Source: CBDBJQ01 sp965206405 (GTDB lineage: Bacteria; Pseudomonadota; Alphaproteobacteria; UBA8366). Taken from it: DNA of 64,000 nucleotides. The translations under genes and the position numbers were made by a program. The stretch is taken from contig CBDBJQ010000006.1 of NCBI GenBank assembly GCA_965206405.1, forward strand, positions 682,001 through 746,000, in the 5' to 3' direction. Positions 8,926 to 23,212 of the stretch are shown piece by piece. The notes beneath the pieces were generated by a model, which saw nothing but the letters and a program-made list of their open reading frames with translations, ran no database searches and had not been told where the DNA came from. The first letter of the stretch is position 1; each line of letters begins with the position of its first letter.

Positions 8926-9939
8926 TCAGGCAAGACCCTTGGCCCGGGCCTTGGTGCAGGTCAGGGCATAGATGATGTCGAGTGCCGGGGTGGCTATGCC
9001 GGCGCGCTGCCCGAGTTCGCAGACCGCTCCGAGGATTGGGCCGATTTCCAGCGCTCGGCCGGTCTCGTAATCCTGAAGCATCGAGGTACCGATTTCGCCG
9101 AGGGCCGCAAAGCCCTTGATGCGATCTGTCATCTCGCGCTCGAGTTCTTCTGCATCATCGGCAAGGGAGACGCCGATGGTGGCGGCAACCTCGGCTGCCT
9201 CGCGCATCATCGTTTTCATCACCTCGACGCAACCGGCGTCAGCGGCGAGCGTCGCGCTGGTCGCTTCGGCCAGGACGCTGAGCGGGTTGCCCGTCAGGTT
9301 GCCCCATATCTTGATCCACACCTCCCGGCGGATGTCGGCGACCAGGGGTGTCTCGATGCCGATTCCCTCCAGCAACGCAGCTACCGTCTCGCTCCTGTGG
9401 CTGGTCCCGCCGGCGAATTCCCCGAGATAGAAGCGCATCAAGTCATTGTGGACCTCGACGACTCCGGGCTCGGGCATGCTGTTCATGATGTAGACGACAC
9501 AGCCGAGCACCCGTTCCATGTCGAGCGCGCTCCAGATCTTCCCGCCGGGATCGACCGATTCTAGCCAGCCGCCGCCATGCGTGTCCTCCGGGTGGAAATA
9601 CCAGAACGGAATCCCGTTGATCATTGGCACGATCACCGTCTTCGGACCGACCAGCGGCACGATTTGGTCGATCGCGCCGCCAATGGCGTGCGCTTTGGTA
9701 CCAAGCAGCACGAGATCCTGGGGACCGAGGCCGGTAGTGTCGTTGGTGACCGGAAGGTGGTGGGTTGCCGTGCCGTTGCGGTCCCGCACGGTCAGGCCGT
9801 CTGTGCGCAGGGCCTCCAGCCGCTCGCCGCGCGACACCAGGGTGGGTTCGTGTCCGGCTGCCGCAAGCCGGCCGGCAACGAGACCGGATACGGCGCCGAC
9901 TCCGAAAATGCAGATTTTTGCTGGGATGTCGGCGGACAT
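8926..9939 (-). CDS. 2-dehydropantoate 2-reductase family protein (PanE/ApbA type)
   Basis: 337 aa. The N-terminal Rossmann motif is FGVGAVSGLVAGRLA, followed by the NADP-phosphate side ending VSRG. The substrate-domain helix contains KIWGNLTGNPLSVL, matching the family Lys and Asn region of ketopantoate reductases. PanE reduces ketopantoate to pantoate for CoA synthesis, but many alphaproteobacteria carry several paralogues of uncertain substrate, so the exact reaction is not assured. It ends 94 bp downstream of aapP on the same strand, with a 25-bp tandem duplication between. Confidence 0.78.
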   Translation of the reverse strand: MSADIPAKICIFGVGAVSGLVAGRLAAAGHEPTLVSRGERLEALRTDGLTVRDRNGTATHHLPVTNDTTGLGPQDLVLLGTKAHAIGGAIDQIVPLVGPKTVIVPMINGIPFWYFHPEDTHGGGWLESVDPGGKIWSALDMERVLGCVVYIMNSMPEPGVVEVHNDLMRFYLGEFAGGTSHRSETVAALLEGIGIETPLVADIRREVWIKIWGNLTGNPLSVLAEATSATLAADAGCVEVMKTMMREAAEVAATIGVSLADDAEELEREMTDRIKGFAALGEIGTSMLQDYETGRALEIGPILGAVCELGQRAGIATPALDIIYALTCTKARAKGLA

Positions 9940-9970
9940 GGTGTCTCGGGCGGTGTCAGGGCGAGCGCAA

Positions 9971-10020
9971 CGGGCAGAGTGAGGCGGGCGTGGGGCGGGC
10001 AGAGTGAGGCGGGCGTGGGG
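9971..10020. repeat. 25-bp tandem repeat, two exact copies
   Basis: A 25-bp unit beginning CGGGCAGAGTGAGG is duplicated exactly (9971-9995 and 9996-10020) in the gap between the reductase gene and aapP. Confidence 0.9.
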
Positions 10021-10033
10021 CGAGATCGCGCCC

Positions 10034-10825
10034 TCAGTGGGACAGGATCTGGCTCAGGAAGAGCTTTGTGCGGTCCGATTGCGGATTGTTGAAGAACGCC
10101 TCGGGCTCGTTGCTTTCGACGACCTGGCCTTCGTCCATGAATACGACCCGGTGCGCCACCTGGCGGGCGAAGCCCATTTCGTGGGTGACGACCAGCATCG
10201 TCATGCCGCTTTCCGCGAGATCGACCATGACGTCGAGAACCTCCTTGATCATCTCCGGATCGAGCGCTGAGGTCGGTTCGTCGAACAGCATGATCTTTGG
10301 TTTCATGCACAGCGCGCGGGCGATGGCCACACGCTGCTGCTGGCCGCCCGAGAGCTGGCCTGGATACTTGTCCGCCTGCTCGGGAATCTTGACCCGCTCG
10401 AGCAGTTCCATCGCCATCCCGTCGGCCTCTTCCCGGGGCGTCTTGCGCACCCAGATTGGCGCCAGGGTGCAGTTCTCCAGCACCGTCAGGTGGGGGAAAA
10501 GGTTGAAGTGCTGGAACACCATGCCGACCTCGCGACGCACGCTGTCGATCTGCTTGAGGTCGTTGGTGAGCTCGATGCCGTCAACGACGATCCGCCCCTG
10601 CTGGTGCTCCTCGAGGCGGTTGATGCAGCGGATCAGGGTCGATTTGCCAGACCCGGACGGACCGCAGATGACGATTCGCTCACCTCTGTCGACCATGAGG
10701 TTAATGTCCCGGAGCACGTGGAACTCGCCGAACCACTTGTTCATGTCGCTGATCGAGATCGCGATACCGTCAGCCCCTTCCTGGGGCAGCCCTCCTTGTG
10801 CTGCATCCTGTTCCGTCATTGCCAT
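10034..10825 (-). CDS. aapP: General L-amino acid ABC transporter, ATP-binding protein
   Basis: 263 aa ABC ATPase of the polar amino-acid family. Walker A is CGPSGSGKST, the signature is LSGGQQQR, and Walker B is IMLFDEPTSALDPE followed by the switch His in VTHEMGFA. It energises uptake of many L-amino acids through AapQ and AapM. ATG at 10825 has GGGAAAG at 7-bp spacing; a second in-frame ATG lies two codons later. Last gene of the aapJQMP order. Confidence 0.92.
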   Translation of the reverse strand: MAMTEQDAAQGGLPQEGADGIAISISDMNKWFGEFHVLRDINLMVDRGERIVICGPSGSGKSTLIRCINRLEEHQQGRIVVDGIELTNDLKQIDSVRREVGMVFQHFNLFPHLTVLENCTLAPIWVRKTPREEADGMAMELLERVKIPEQADKYPGQLSGGQQQRVAIARALCMKPKIMLFDEPTSALDPEMIKEVLDVMVDLAESGMTMLVVTHEMGFARQVAHRVVFMDEGQVVESNEPEAFFNNPQSDRTKLFLSQILSH

Positions 10826-10898
10826 AGCCGCTTTCCCGTAATTGCTCCGCTTTTTCTCGGCGGATCGTTTTTCGGTTCCGTTCGTCTATTCCGTCGCC

Positions 10899-12023
10899 TC
10901 AGTCCCGCGTCGTGGTGTCGAGTTTCTTCTCGAGCCCAAGACTGTAGCGCGACATGGAGAAGCAGAAACAGAAGTAGATGAAGGCGATAAACATGTAGGC
11001 CTCGTGTTCGAGGCCGAGCCAGTTCGGATCGGTCACCGATGTCTTGGCGATCTGGAGCAGATCGAAGAGACCGATGATCGAGACCAGGGAGGTGTCCTTG
11101 AACAGACCAATGAAGGTGTTGACGATTCCCGGGATAACGATGCGGAGCGCCTGCGGCATGATGATCAGCCGCATCGACTTCCAGTAGTTGCAGCCAAGCG
11201 CGCTGGCCGCCTCGGCTTGTCCCGGCGGTAATGCCTGAAGTCCGCCGCGCACTACCTCGGCCATGTAGGCCGAGGCAAACATGACAACCCCGATCAGCGC
11301 CCGCAGAAGTTCGTTGAAGTTGACCCCCTCGGGCATGAACAGAGGCAGCATGAAAGATGCCATGAACAGGACGGTGATCAGCGGCACCGAGCGCCAGAGT
11401 TCGATGAAAGCGACGCAGAAGGCATTCACGATCGGCATCTTCGAGCGTCGGCCGAGAGCGAGCAGAACGCCGATTGGCAGGGAGAAGATGATGCCGACTG
11501 AAGCGATCACCAGGGTGAGGGTGAGGCCCCCCCACTTGTCCGTCGGCACGATCTCCAGGCCAAAGGCTCCGTACAGAAGTACATAGGCGACCATCGGCGT
11601 GCCGAAGACAACGAACAGCACCGCCTGGGTGCGTCCGGGCACGCGGTCAACGAGCACAGGTACGAGAGAGGCAAGGAAAATGATGAAGGTGAGATTGACG
11701 CGCCAGCGTTCGTCGTCGGGATAGAAGCCGTAAATGAACTGACCCAAGCGGGCGGGGACGATGCTCCAGCAGGCACCGTAGCGACCGAGGCAGGCCTTGT
11801 TGGAATCGCCTGTCCATATCGCCGAGAAGATTGCCCAGTCAGCCAGTGGTGGGATTATGAGATAGAGCGCGGCGACGGCGAGGACGGTGAGGGCGGCGTT
11901 GACCGGCGAGGAAAACAGGTTCAGACGCAGCCAGCCAATGATCCCGGTCGTTGCTACCGGCGGCGGCGCAGGCGCAACGAAATCCTGGCGGACGAAGGCG
12001 TGTTCTATGCGGGAATCGGTCAT
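10899..12023 (-). CDS. aapM: General L-amino acid ABC transporter, permease AapM
   Basis: 374 aa inner-membrane permease. An N-terminal hydrophobic segment precedes a roughly 100-residue loop; several transmembrane helices then follow. The EAA-type coupling loop to the ATPase is near QAEAASALGCNYWKSM. Length exceeds ordinary GlnP-type permeases and is typical of AapM. It starts 19 bp after the end of aapQ. Confidence 0.92.
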   Translation of the reverse strand: MTDSRIEHAFVRQDFVAPAPPPVATTGIIGWLRLNLFSSPVNAALTVLAVAALYLIIPPLADWAIFSAIWTGDSNKACLGRYGACWSIVPARLGQFIYGFYPDDERWRVNLTFIIFLASLVPVLVDRVPGRTQAVLFVVFGTPMVAYVLLYGAFGLEIVPTDKWGGLTLTLVIASVGIIFSLPIGVLLALGRRSKMPIVNAFCVAFIELWRSVPLITVLFMASFMLPLFMPEGVNFNELLRALIGVVMFASAYMAEVVRGGLQALPPGQAEAASALGCNYWKSMRLIIMPQALRIVIPGIVNTFIGLFKDTSLVSIIGLFDLLQIAKTSVTDPNWLGLEHEAYMFIAFIYFCFCFSMSRYSLGLEKKLDTTTRD

Positions 12024-12042
12024 GACGACTGCCTACGCACCA

Positions 12043-13239
12043 CTATCGTCGCACCAGAGCGATACGGCGGTTGTACCAGTTCATGTACATCGAGATCAGC
12101 AGGCTGAAGGTCAGGTAGACGACCATGCACATGGCGATGACCTCCAGCGCCTGGCCAGTCTGGTTGAGCGAGACGCCGCCGAACACGCTGAACAGGTCGG
12201 GATATCCGACCGCGATGCCGAGAGACGAATTCTTGGTCAGGTTGAGGAACTGGCTGATCAGCGGCGGCACGATGACCCGGAGAGCCTGGGGGATGATGAT
12301 CAGTTGCAGGGTCGGCATATCCCGCATCCCCAGCGAGCGCGAGGCTTCCGTCTGCCCCTTGTCGATGGCGAGAATGCCGGCGCGGACGATTTCGGCGATG
12401 AAGGCGGCGGTATAGAGGGTCAGTGCGCTAAGTGCCGAGAACAGCTCGACCGGGATCTCGAAACCGCCTGCGAAGCGGAAGCGTCCGAATTCCGGATAGT
12501 CCCAGCTCAGCGGCAGGCCTGTTGCCAGCGCAGTGATAGCCGGCAGGCCGATGAGCAGCCCGATGGATATCCATAGCACCGGGAACTGCTGCCCCGTCTC
12601 GTTCTGTCGTTTGTGCGCCCAACGACGCAGCCACTGGATGCCGCCAATGGCAGCCAGCAGGGAGAAAACAATCAGCCAGAAGCCGTCTTCGGGGATCGGC
12701 GCCGGCGCGGTGACGCCGCGGTTGTGGATATAGATGATGCCGAAGATATCGAACGCCTCGCGGATGAGAGGCAGGGACTGGAAGACAGCGAAGTGCCAGA
12801 AAACGAACTGGAGCAGGAGGGGGACGTTGCGGATCGTTTCGATGTAGAACCCGACCATCCGCGAGATCAGCCAGTTCGACGACAGCCTGAGGATGCCGAG
12901 GATGAAACCAAGGGTGGTTGCGAGGACGATGCCGAGGGCCGAGACCAGCAGGGTGTTGAGCAGTCCGACAATGAATACCCGGCCATGAGTCGATCCCGCA
13001 TCCACCGAATACGGGATCAGCGACATCGAGATGTCGAAGCCGGCCGGCGAATCCAGGAAATCGAAGCCTGCCCGGATGCCGCGATTTTCAAGATTGGCGA
13101 TCGTGTTCTGGATCAGGATCGTGGCGGCGACCACGACAGCGGCGACCAGCGCCACCTGGATGATGGCGGCGCGAAACTTCGGGTCATACCAGAAGGTAGC
13201 CAAGCGGCCGGTCAGGTGACCACCACTAAAGGCAGACAT
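12043..13239 (-). CDS. aapQ: General L-amino acid ABC transporter, permease AapQ
   Basis: 398 aa membrane permease partner of AapM. It shows an N-terminal helix, a loop carrying the SLIPYS/ST region, and a EAA-type loop around GQTEASRSLGMRDMPTL. The long insertion between helices is characteristic of AapQ. It follows aapJ by 89 bp, the gap holding a strong hairpin that may limit expression of the membrane components relative to the binding protein. Confidence 0.92.
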   Translation of the reverse strand: MSAFSGGHLTGRLATFWYDPKFRAAIIQVALVAAVVVAATILIQNTIANLENRGIRAGFDFLDSPAGFDISMSLIPYSVDAGSTHGRVFIVGLLNTLLVSALGIVLATTLGFILGILRLSSNWLISRMVGFYIETIRNVPLLLQFVFWHFAVFQSLPLIREAFDIFGIIYIHNRGVTAPAPIPEDGFWLIVFSLLAAIGGIQWLRRWAHKRQNETGQQFPVLWISIGLLIGLPAITALATGLPLSWDYPEFGRFRFAGGFEIPVELFSALSALTLYTAAFIAEIVRAGILAIDKGQTEASRSLGMRDMPTLQLIIIPQALRVIVPPLISQFLNLTKNSSLGIAVGYPDLFSVFGGVSLNQTGQALEVIAMCMVVYLTFSLLISMYMNWYNRRIALVRR

Positions 13240-13286
13240 CGGGCCAGTTCAGTCTGTCAGAGACTGTGTTGGGAGGGAGATAAAGC

Positions 13287-13320
13287 GGTCCCGCGGGGGA
13301 AACAGCACCCCGCGGGAACC
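13287..13320 (-). terminator. Strong intercistronic hairpin between aapJ and aapQ
   Basis: GGTCCCGCGGGG and CCCCGCGGGAACC pair as a 12-bp GC-rich stem with one bulge and a 9-base loop. On the transcript strand it is followed only by a short T-rich stretch, so it is more likely a leaky attenuator or a 3'-end-protecting structure than a full terminator. Such hairpins after a binding-protein gene commonly raise its abundance over the permeases. Confidence 0.6.
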
Positions 13321-13328
13321 ACGGTTTC

Positions 13329-14354
13329 TCAGCGGAACGGCGGCGAGTAGAGGATACCGCCGTTTGTCCACAGCTCGTTGACACCCCGCGCGAGGCCGAT
13401 CGCCGTCTCCGGGCCGATATGGCGTTCGTAAATCTCGCTATAGTTGCCCACGGCCTTGATGACGTTGTAGGCCCAGTCAGCCGGCAGCCCGAGCATTTCC
13501 CCGAGCTTGCCGTCGGTGCCAAGCAGACGCTTTACCTCCGGATTGTTGGAGGTTTTCATGCTGTCGACGTTGGCCTTGGTGATGCCGAGCTCCTCGGCCA
13601 CGACCAAGGCGTTACGCACCCAGCGCGCGATATCCCCCCACTGGTTGTCGCCGTGCCGGACCAAGGGACCAAGCGGCTCCTTGGAGATGATCTCGGGCAG
13701 GATGATATGCGCGTCGGGATCCTTCAGGACCGCGCGCTGGGCAGCGAGGCCCGAACGGTCGGTCGTGTAGACATCGCAACGATTGTTGGCGTAGTTCTGG
13801 CGCGCTTCGGCCGCATCCTCGACGACCACCGACTTGAACGACATGTTGTTCGAGCGGAAGAAGTCGGCGAGATTGAGCTCCGTGGTGGTTCCGGTCTGGA
13901 TGCAGACCGAAGCGCCGTCGAGCTCCTTGGCGCTTTTGACGCCGAGACTCTTGCGGGCCATGAAACCCTGGCCGTCGTAATAGGTGACGCCGACGAATTC
14001 GAAGCCGAGATTGACGTCGCGCACGAAGGTCCAGGTCGTATTACGGGACAGGACATCGATCGCAGCCGACTGAAGGGCCGGGAACCGCATCTTGGAGCTG
14101 GTGGGTTTATAGAGGATTTTGTCGGGATCGCCGAAAATGGCGGCGCTGACGCCCCGGCAATAATCGACGTCAAAGCCTTTCCAAACTCCCTGGTCGTCGG
14201 GTGCGGCAAAACCGGCCAGACCGGTGGTCACGCCGCAGATCAGCTGACCCCGATTCTTGACGGCTTCAAGCGTCGGGCTTGCAGCCTGTGCGGTGCCAGC
14301 TACGAAGAGGATCACGGCAAGCATCGCCGAAGATACAGAAAACACTCGTTTCAT
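13329..14354 (-). CDS. aapJ: General L-amino acid ABC transporter, periplasmic binding protein
   Basis: 341 aa. The N-terminal 24 residues form a signal peptide ending AQAAS. The mature protein carries the family-3 solute-binding fold: LEAVKNRGQLICGV, then GFDVDYCRGVSAAIFG, and the ligand Arg/Asp region near NRCDVYTTDRSGL. It captures a wide range of L-amino acids for AapQMP. ATG is preceded by GGGGAAA at 8-bp spacing. First gene of the operon, so the promoter should lie in 14355-14548, where I see no clear motif. Confidence 0.93.
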   Translation of the reverse strand: MKRVFSVSSAMLAVILFVAGTAQAASPTLEAVKNRGQLICGVTTGLAGFAAPDDQGVWKGFDVDYCRGVSAAIFGDPDKILYKPTSSKMRFPALQSAAIDVLSRNTTWTFVRDVNLGFEFVGVTYYDGQGFMARKSLGVKSAKELDGASVCIQTGTTTELNLADFFRSNNMSFKSVVVEDAAEARQNYANNRCDVYTTDRSGLAAQRAVLKDPDAHIILPEIISKEPLGPLVRHGDNQWGDIARWVRNALVVAEELGITKANVDSMKTSNNPEVKRLLGTDGKLGEMLGLPADWAYNVIKAVGNYSEIYERHIGPETAIGLARGVNELWTNGGILYSPPFR

Positions 14355-14548
14355 GATATTTTTCCCCAGGCCCGGACCTAATCACGAGCCAGTTTGCTAG
14401 TTATTTTCCGGAACATCGTAACCCCGGTAGTGCGGACGGGCGCAACAAGCCCTCCCATTGAGCATGAAAGGTAGCGGAGTGGGGCATCTGGGGCAAGAGA
14501 TTCAGCACCCGCAGGAGATTCCGGCTCTCGGCTTCGTTGAACAGGCGG

Positions 14549-15700
14549 TTATGCTGTCGCGGAAAGGAGATCCCGGCTGATGATCTCCTTCATGATCTCC
14601 GAGGATCCCCCGGCGATCGTCGAGGCGCGGGCATCGGCCCAGGCCCGGGCAATGGGCACCTCCCACATATAGCCGAACCCGCCATGGAGTTGCAGGCACT
14701 CGTCGACGACGATTTTCAGCGTCTCGCTGGCATGGAGCTTGGCCACGGCTGCGTCGTGCGTTGAAAGGCCGCCATCCATGTGCAGCTTTATGCACTGATC
14801 AATGAATGCCTGTGTCACCATGGCCTTGGTCTTTACCTCGGCCAGCTTGAAGCGGCTGTTCTGGAAATCGGCGATGCGCCGGCCAAAGGCCTCCCGCTCG
14901 CAGGTGTAGGTCACGGTTTCCCTGAGCGCAGCGTTGACTCCCGCCGCGCACCGGATGGCGACCGCCAGGCGCTCCTGCGCCAGCTGTTCCATCAACTGCA
15001 CGAACCCCCGGCCCTCTTCGCCGAGAAGATTTGTCAGCGGCACGCGGACGTCGTGGAAGAAGAGCTCCGAGGTGTCCTGGGCCCTGAGGCCGATCTTCTC
15101 GAGATTGCGTCCCCGTTCAAACCCTTCGGTATCGCCTTCGACCAGGATCAGGGAAACGCCCTTGCCGCCCTGACTCGGGTCGGTCTTGCAGGCGAGGATG
15201 TAGAGGTCGGCAATCTGCCCATTCGAGATGTAGACCTTCTGACCATTGATCACGTAATGGTTGCCGTCGACCTCGGCCCGGGTCTGGATGGCTTGGAGGT
15301 CGGATCCAGCCGAAGGCTCGGTCATACCGATGGCCATCACCGTCTCGCCGGAGCAGACCCTGGGCAGCCAGCTGCGTTTCTGGTCCTCCGAACCGTAGGC
15401 CTGGATATAGGGCACGATAATGTCGGAGTGGAGCGAGAAGGCAGGACCGGTGGCGCCGACCCGTGCCATTTCCTCGATCACCACGACATTGTGCAGGAAA
15501 TCGCCCCCGGGGCCGCCGTATTTCTCTTCCACGGTGCAGCAGAGAAGACCCTGCTCCCCGGCGCGCCGCCAGAGATCCCGGTCGACGATCCCGTCGCGCT
15601 CCCACTGGGCATGGAAGGGAACGATCTCCTCTTTCACGAACCGGCGCACCGTTTCGCGAAAGACGTCGTGTTCTTCGGAAAACAGGTTTCGCGGCAGCAT
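14549..15700 (-). CDS. Acyl-CoA dehydrogenase (long-chain/isovaleryl-type active site)
   Basis: 383 aa. Contains the FAD-binding signatures MTEPSAGSD and a C-terminal QLHGGFGYM. The position that carries the catalytic Glu in medium-chain enzymes (YEGT) is IAGGSSEIM here. A Glu is instead present about residue 261 (ALRETVTY), the arrangement of long-chain and isovaleryl-CoA dehydrogenases. It should oxidise an acyl-CoA to the 2-enoyl-CoA and pass electrons to ETF. AAGGAGAGG precedes the ATG. It follows the SDR gene by 48 bp on the same strand and is probably cotranscribed with it. Confidence 0.88.
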   Translation of the reverse strand: MLPRNLFSEEHDVFRETVRRFVKEEIVPFHAQWERDGIVDRDLWRRAGEQGLLCCTVEEKYGGPGGDFLHNVVVIEEMARVGATGPAFSLHSDIIVPYIQAYGSEDQKRSWLPRVCSGETVMAIGMTEPSAGSDLQAIQTRAEVDGNHYVINGQKVYISNGQIADLYILACKTDPSQGGKGVSLILVEGDTEGFERGRNLEKIGLRAQDTSELFFHDVRVPLTNLLGEEGRGFVQLMEQLAQERLAVAIRCAAGVNAALRETVTYTCEREAFGRRIADFQNSRFKLAEVKTKAMVTQAFIDQCIKLHMDGGLSTHDAAVAKLHASETLKIVVDECLQLHGGFGYMWEVPIARAWADARASTIAGGSSEIMKEIISRDLLSATA

Positions 15701-15748
15701 GGGGCCTCTCCTTAGATGTTGTGCCGGGGATGCCGGGGGGCCGACTCG

Positions 15749-16441
15749 TCAGAAATTTTCGACCCAGGGGCGCAGCGCGACTTCCCAGGTCCACGCGCTT
15801 CGGTGCTGGCGGTGCACCTGGAGATAGGTTTCGGCGATCGCGTCCGGCTCGAGAAATTCGTCCGTCTCGCTGACCCGGTTCCGGCCTTCGCTGCGGATGC
15901 CGCCATCGATGACGAAATGCGCAACATGGACGTTCTTCGGTTGCAGTTCCCGGGCCATGCTCTGGGCCAGTCCGCGCAGGCCGAACTTGCCCATCGCGAA
16001 GGCAGACGAGTTCGGGTAGCCCTTGACACTGGCCGAGGCGCCGGTGAACAGGATCGTGCCCTTGCTGCGGGCAATCATCCGCTGTGCTGCTTGCTGGCCG
16101 ACAAGAAAACCGCCATAGCAGGTGATCAGGATTGCGTCCCTGACCGCAGCCGGATCGATGTCCTCGACCGCCCCTCGGACCCGGGAACTCGGGTTGAAGA
16201 CGACGATGTCGGGATCCCCGATCGTTTTCGCCGTTTCCTCGAACAGCGTCGCAACGGAAGCAGGGTCCGCGGCGTCGCAGGCCATGACGGTGGCATCGGT
16301 GGCCTTCTGCAGCTCGGCAAGCTTGTCGGTATTGCGGGAAGCGAGGGCGACGCGCATGCCTTCGCTGTGGAACAGTCGTGCCAGCGAGGCGCTGAGTCCG
16401 TCTCCAACGCCAACGATAAGTGCGGTTTCCTGTACGGCCAT
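15749..16441 (-). CDS. SDR-family protein with Tyr-to-Phe change in the catalytic motif
   Basis: 230 aa short-chain dehydrogenase fold. The glycine motif is relaxed (VGVGDGLSAS) and the NAG motif reads FNPSSR. The catalytic YxxxK is FAMGK, with Ser upstream in GASASVK. Loss of the Tyr hydroxyl should weaken ordinary dehydrogenase chemistry. I recall related SDR proteins with ...AFAxGKF..., so this may be a real subfamily trait. Probably cotranscribed with the acyl-CoA dehydrogenase. GAGGAAG precedes the ATG. Function unknown. Confidence 0.8.
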   Translation of the reverse strand: MAVQETALIVGVGDGLSASLARLFHSEGMRVALASRNTDKLAELQKATDATVMACDAADPASVATLFEETAKTIGDPDIVVFNPSSRVRGAVEDIDPAAVRDAILITCYGGFLVGQQAAQRMIARSKGTILFTGASASVKGYPNSSAFAMGKFGLRGLAQSMARELQPKNVHVAHFVIDGGIRSEGRNRVSETDEFLEPDAIAETYLQVHRQHRSAWTWEVALRPWVENF

Positions 16442-16635
16442 GAATGGTCTTCCTCTATGATCCGGCTTCGTGTGCGAATTCCGGGTGTCGATCTTCCGCA
16501 GAAAATCAGATGCGAAGAGATATAGGGGAATTTAGCGTGCTGACAGCGTAGCCGGGATATTACATCGGCTGCCACGAAGGTTCCGCAGGGTGGGAATGAA
16601 GACTCCCCGAGGCGGGAATTCGGTGCGTCAGCGTG

Positions 16636-18058
16636 TCAGCGCGGCAGATCGCTGGCGCCGGTGAGAAACGCATCAATGGCGCGTGCGCATTGCCGTCCCT
16701 CGCGGATCGCCCAGACGACCAGTGACTGACCGCGCCGCATGTCGCCGGCGGCGAAGACTTTCGGTGTCGAGGTCTGGTAATCCTCTGTCGAAGCCTGGAC
16801 GTTGCCCCGGGCGTTGAGGTCGAGAGCGAGTTCGGCGAGCATGCCACCCTCGACCGGGCCGGTGAATCCCATGGCCAGCAACACGAGATCGGTCTCGATG
16901 CGCCTTTCGGTGCCTTCGACGGGTGCGAACCCGCCATTCTCCGCCCGCACCTCATTCAGGGTGAGGGCCGAGACCCGCCCGGCGGCGTCGGTCTCGAAAC
17001 CGGTCGTGGCGACCCCGTAGATCTGCTCGGACCCTTCCGCCATCGAGGACGAGATTCTCAATCGTCGCGGCCAGTTCGGCCAGATCAGCGCCAAGTTCGG
17101 CTCCAGCGGTGGTTCGTCCATGATCTCGAGCTGGATGATCTGTTCCGCACCCTGGCGGGTCGAGGTGCCGATGCAGTCGGAGCCGGTGTCGCCGCCTCCG
17201 ATCACCACCACTTTGCGCTCCTTGGCGGAGATGAATCCGGCATCGGGGATATCGTCGCCGGCGTTACGCTTGTTCTGCAGCAGCAGGAAGTCCATCGCAT
17301 AGTGCACCCCGTCGGCGTCGCGGCCGGGGACCGGCAGGTCGCGTGGCGCCTCGGCGCCGCCGCAGAGCGCAACGGCGTCATAGGTGGTAAGGACATCAGT
17401 GATCTTGGTATCGACGCCGACATGGACGCCGGTCTCGAAGGCCACGCCTTCCGCTTCCATCTGCGCCATACGCCGGTCGATCAGGTGCTTTTCCATCTTG
17501 AAGTCGGGAATGCCGTAGCGGAGGAGGCCGCCGATGCGGTCGGCCTTCTCCATCACCGTCACGACATGACCGGCGCGGGCGAGCTGCTGGGCGCAGGCGA
17601 GGCCGGCCGGCCCGGATCCGACGACCGCGACCCGCTTGCCGCTGTGCATGTCCGGTGGCTCCGGCTGCACCCAGCCTTCCGCAAAACCCCTGTCGACGAT
17701 GGCGCACTCGATGGTCTTTATGGTGACCGGGTCGTCGTTGATGTTGAGAACACAGGCCTCTTCGCAGGGCGCCGGGCAGATGCGCCCGGTGAACTCGGGG
17801 AAGTTGTTGGTGGAGTGCAGATTGCCGAGCGCCGTCCGCCAGTCGGCGTGATAGACGAGATCGTTCCAGTCGGGAATCTGGTTGTTGACCGGGCAGCCGC
17901 TGTGGCAGAACGGAATGCCGCAATCCATGCAGCGGGCGGCCTGGTTCGTGATCTCGGATTCATCCAGCGGCTCGACGAACTCGCGCCAGTTCTGCAGGCG
18001 TTCGGCCACCGGCCGGTAGGGACGGTCGCGGCGGGGATTCTCGAGGAACCCGGTCACC

Positions 18059-18066
<8 letters not shown>
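16636..18066 (-). CDS. gltD: Glutamate synthase (NADPH) small subunit
   Basis: 476 aa. The N-terminal Fe-S region has CMDCGIPFCHSGCP. FAD binding is at VVGSGPAGLACAQQLARAG and NADPH binding at VIGGGDTGSDC. GltD takes electrons from NADPH and passes them through Fe-S clusters to GltB, which makes two glutamates from glutamine and 2-oxoglutarate. Its ATG overlaps the 3' end of gltB by 8 bp, indicating coupling. Confidence 0.95.
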
Positions 18067-22795
<4,729 letters not shown>

Positions 22796-23212
22796 CGATC
22801 GCCTCCGGGTTCGGGTTGGCGGCACCTGTGCGCCTCTGGCAAGGCACGCATCCGGAATGCCGCCGGTGTCTGGGATTGCGGCGCATGGCGTCGGTCGGGT
22901 GTCATCCGCCAACGAACCGTGTGCTCACCCCCGGTCCGCACTCCCGGGAACATGGTCCTCGGGGTGCATACCTCCGGGCAGGCATGCCGTTGCACTAATC
23001 TTGTGCGACCGGCTAGTCTAGCGACTGGCCCGCGCAATGACAAGAAACCGCAGGGTCAAAAAGCGTAAAACGCAAAGCGTTTCAGGGCGAAATCAGGGTT
23101 TACAGGGTGTGGTCGCGCCGTGCGGCGGCGCTTTTGCCATGTCGGCAGGGCCGGTTAAGCTGTGTCTCTGGAACCGGACTGGGTGGGGACACACTGGGGG
23201 AACAAGTGAATC
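22796..23212. other. Divergent intergenic region between gltB and an amidohydrolase gene
   Basis: About 417 bp between divergent starts. No ORF with family features is visible on either strand. Promoters for both genes must lie here, but no operator, riboswitch or terminator stands out by eye. Confidence 0.5.
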
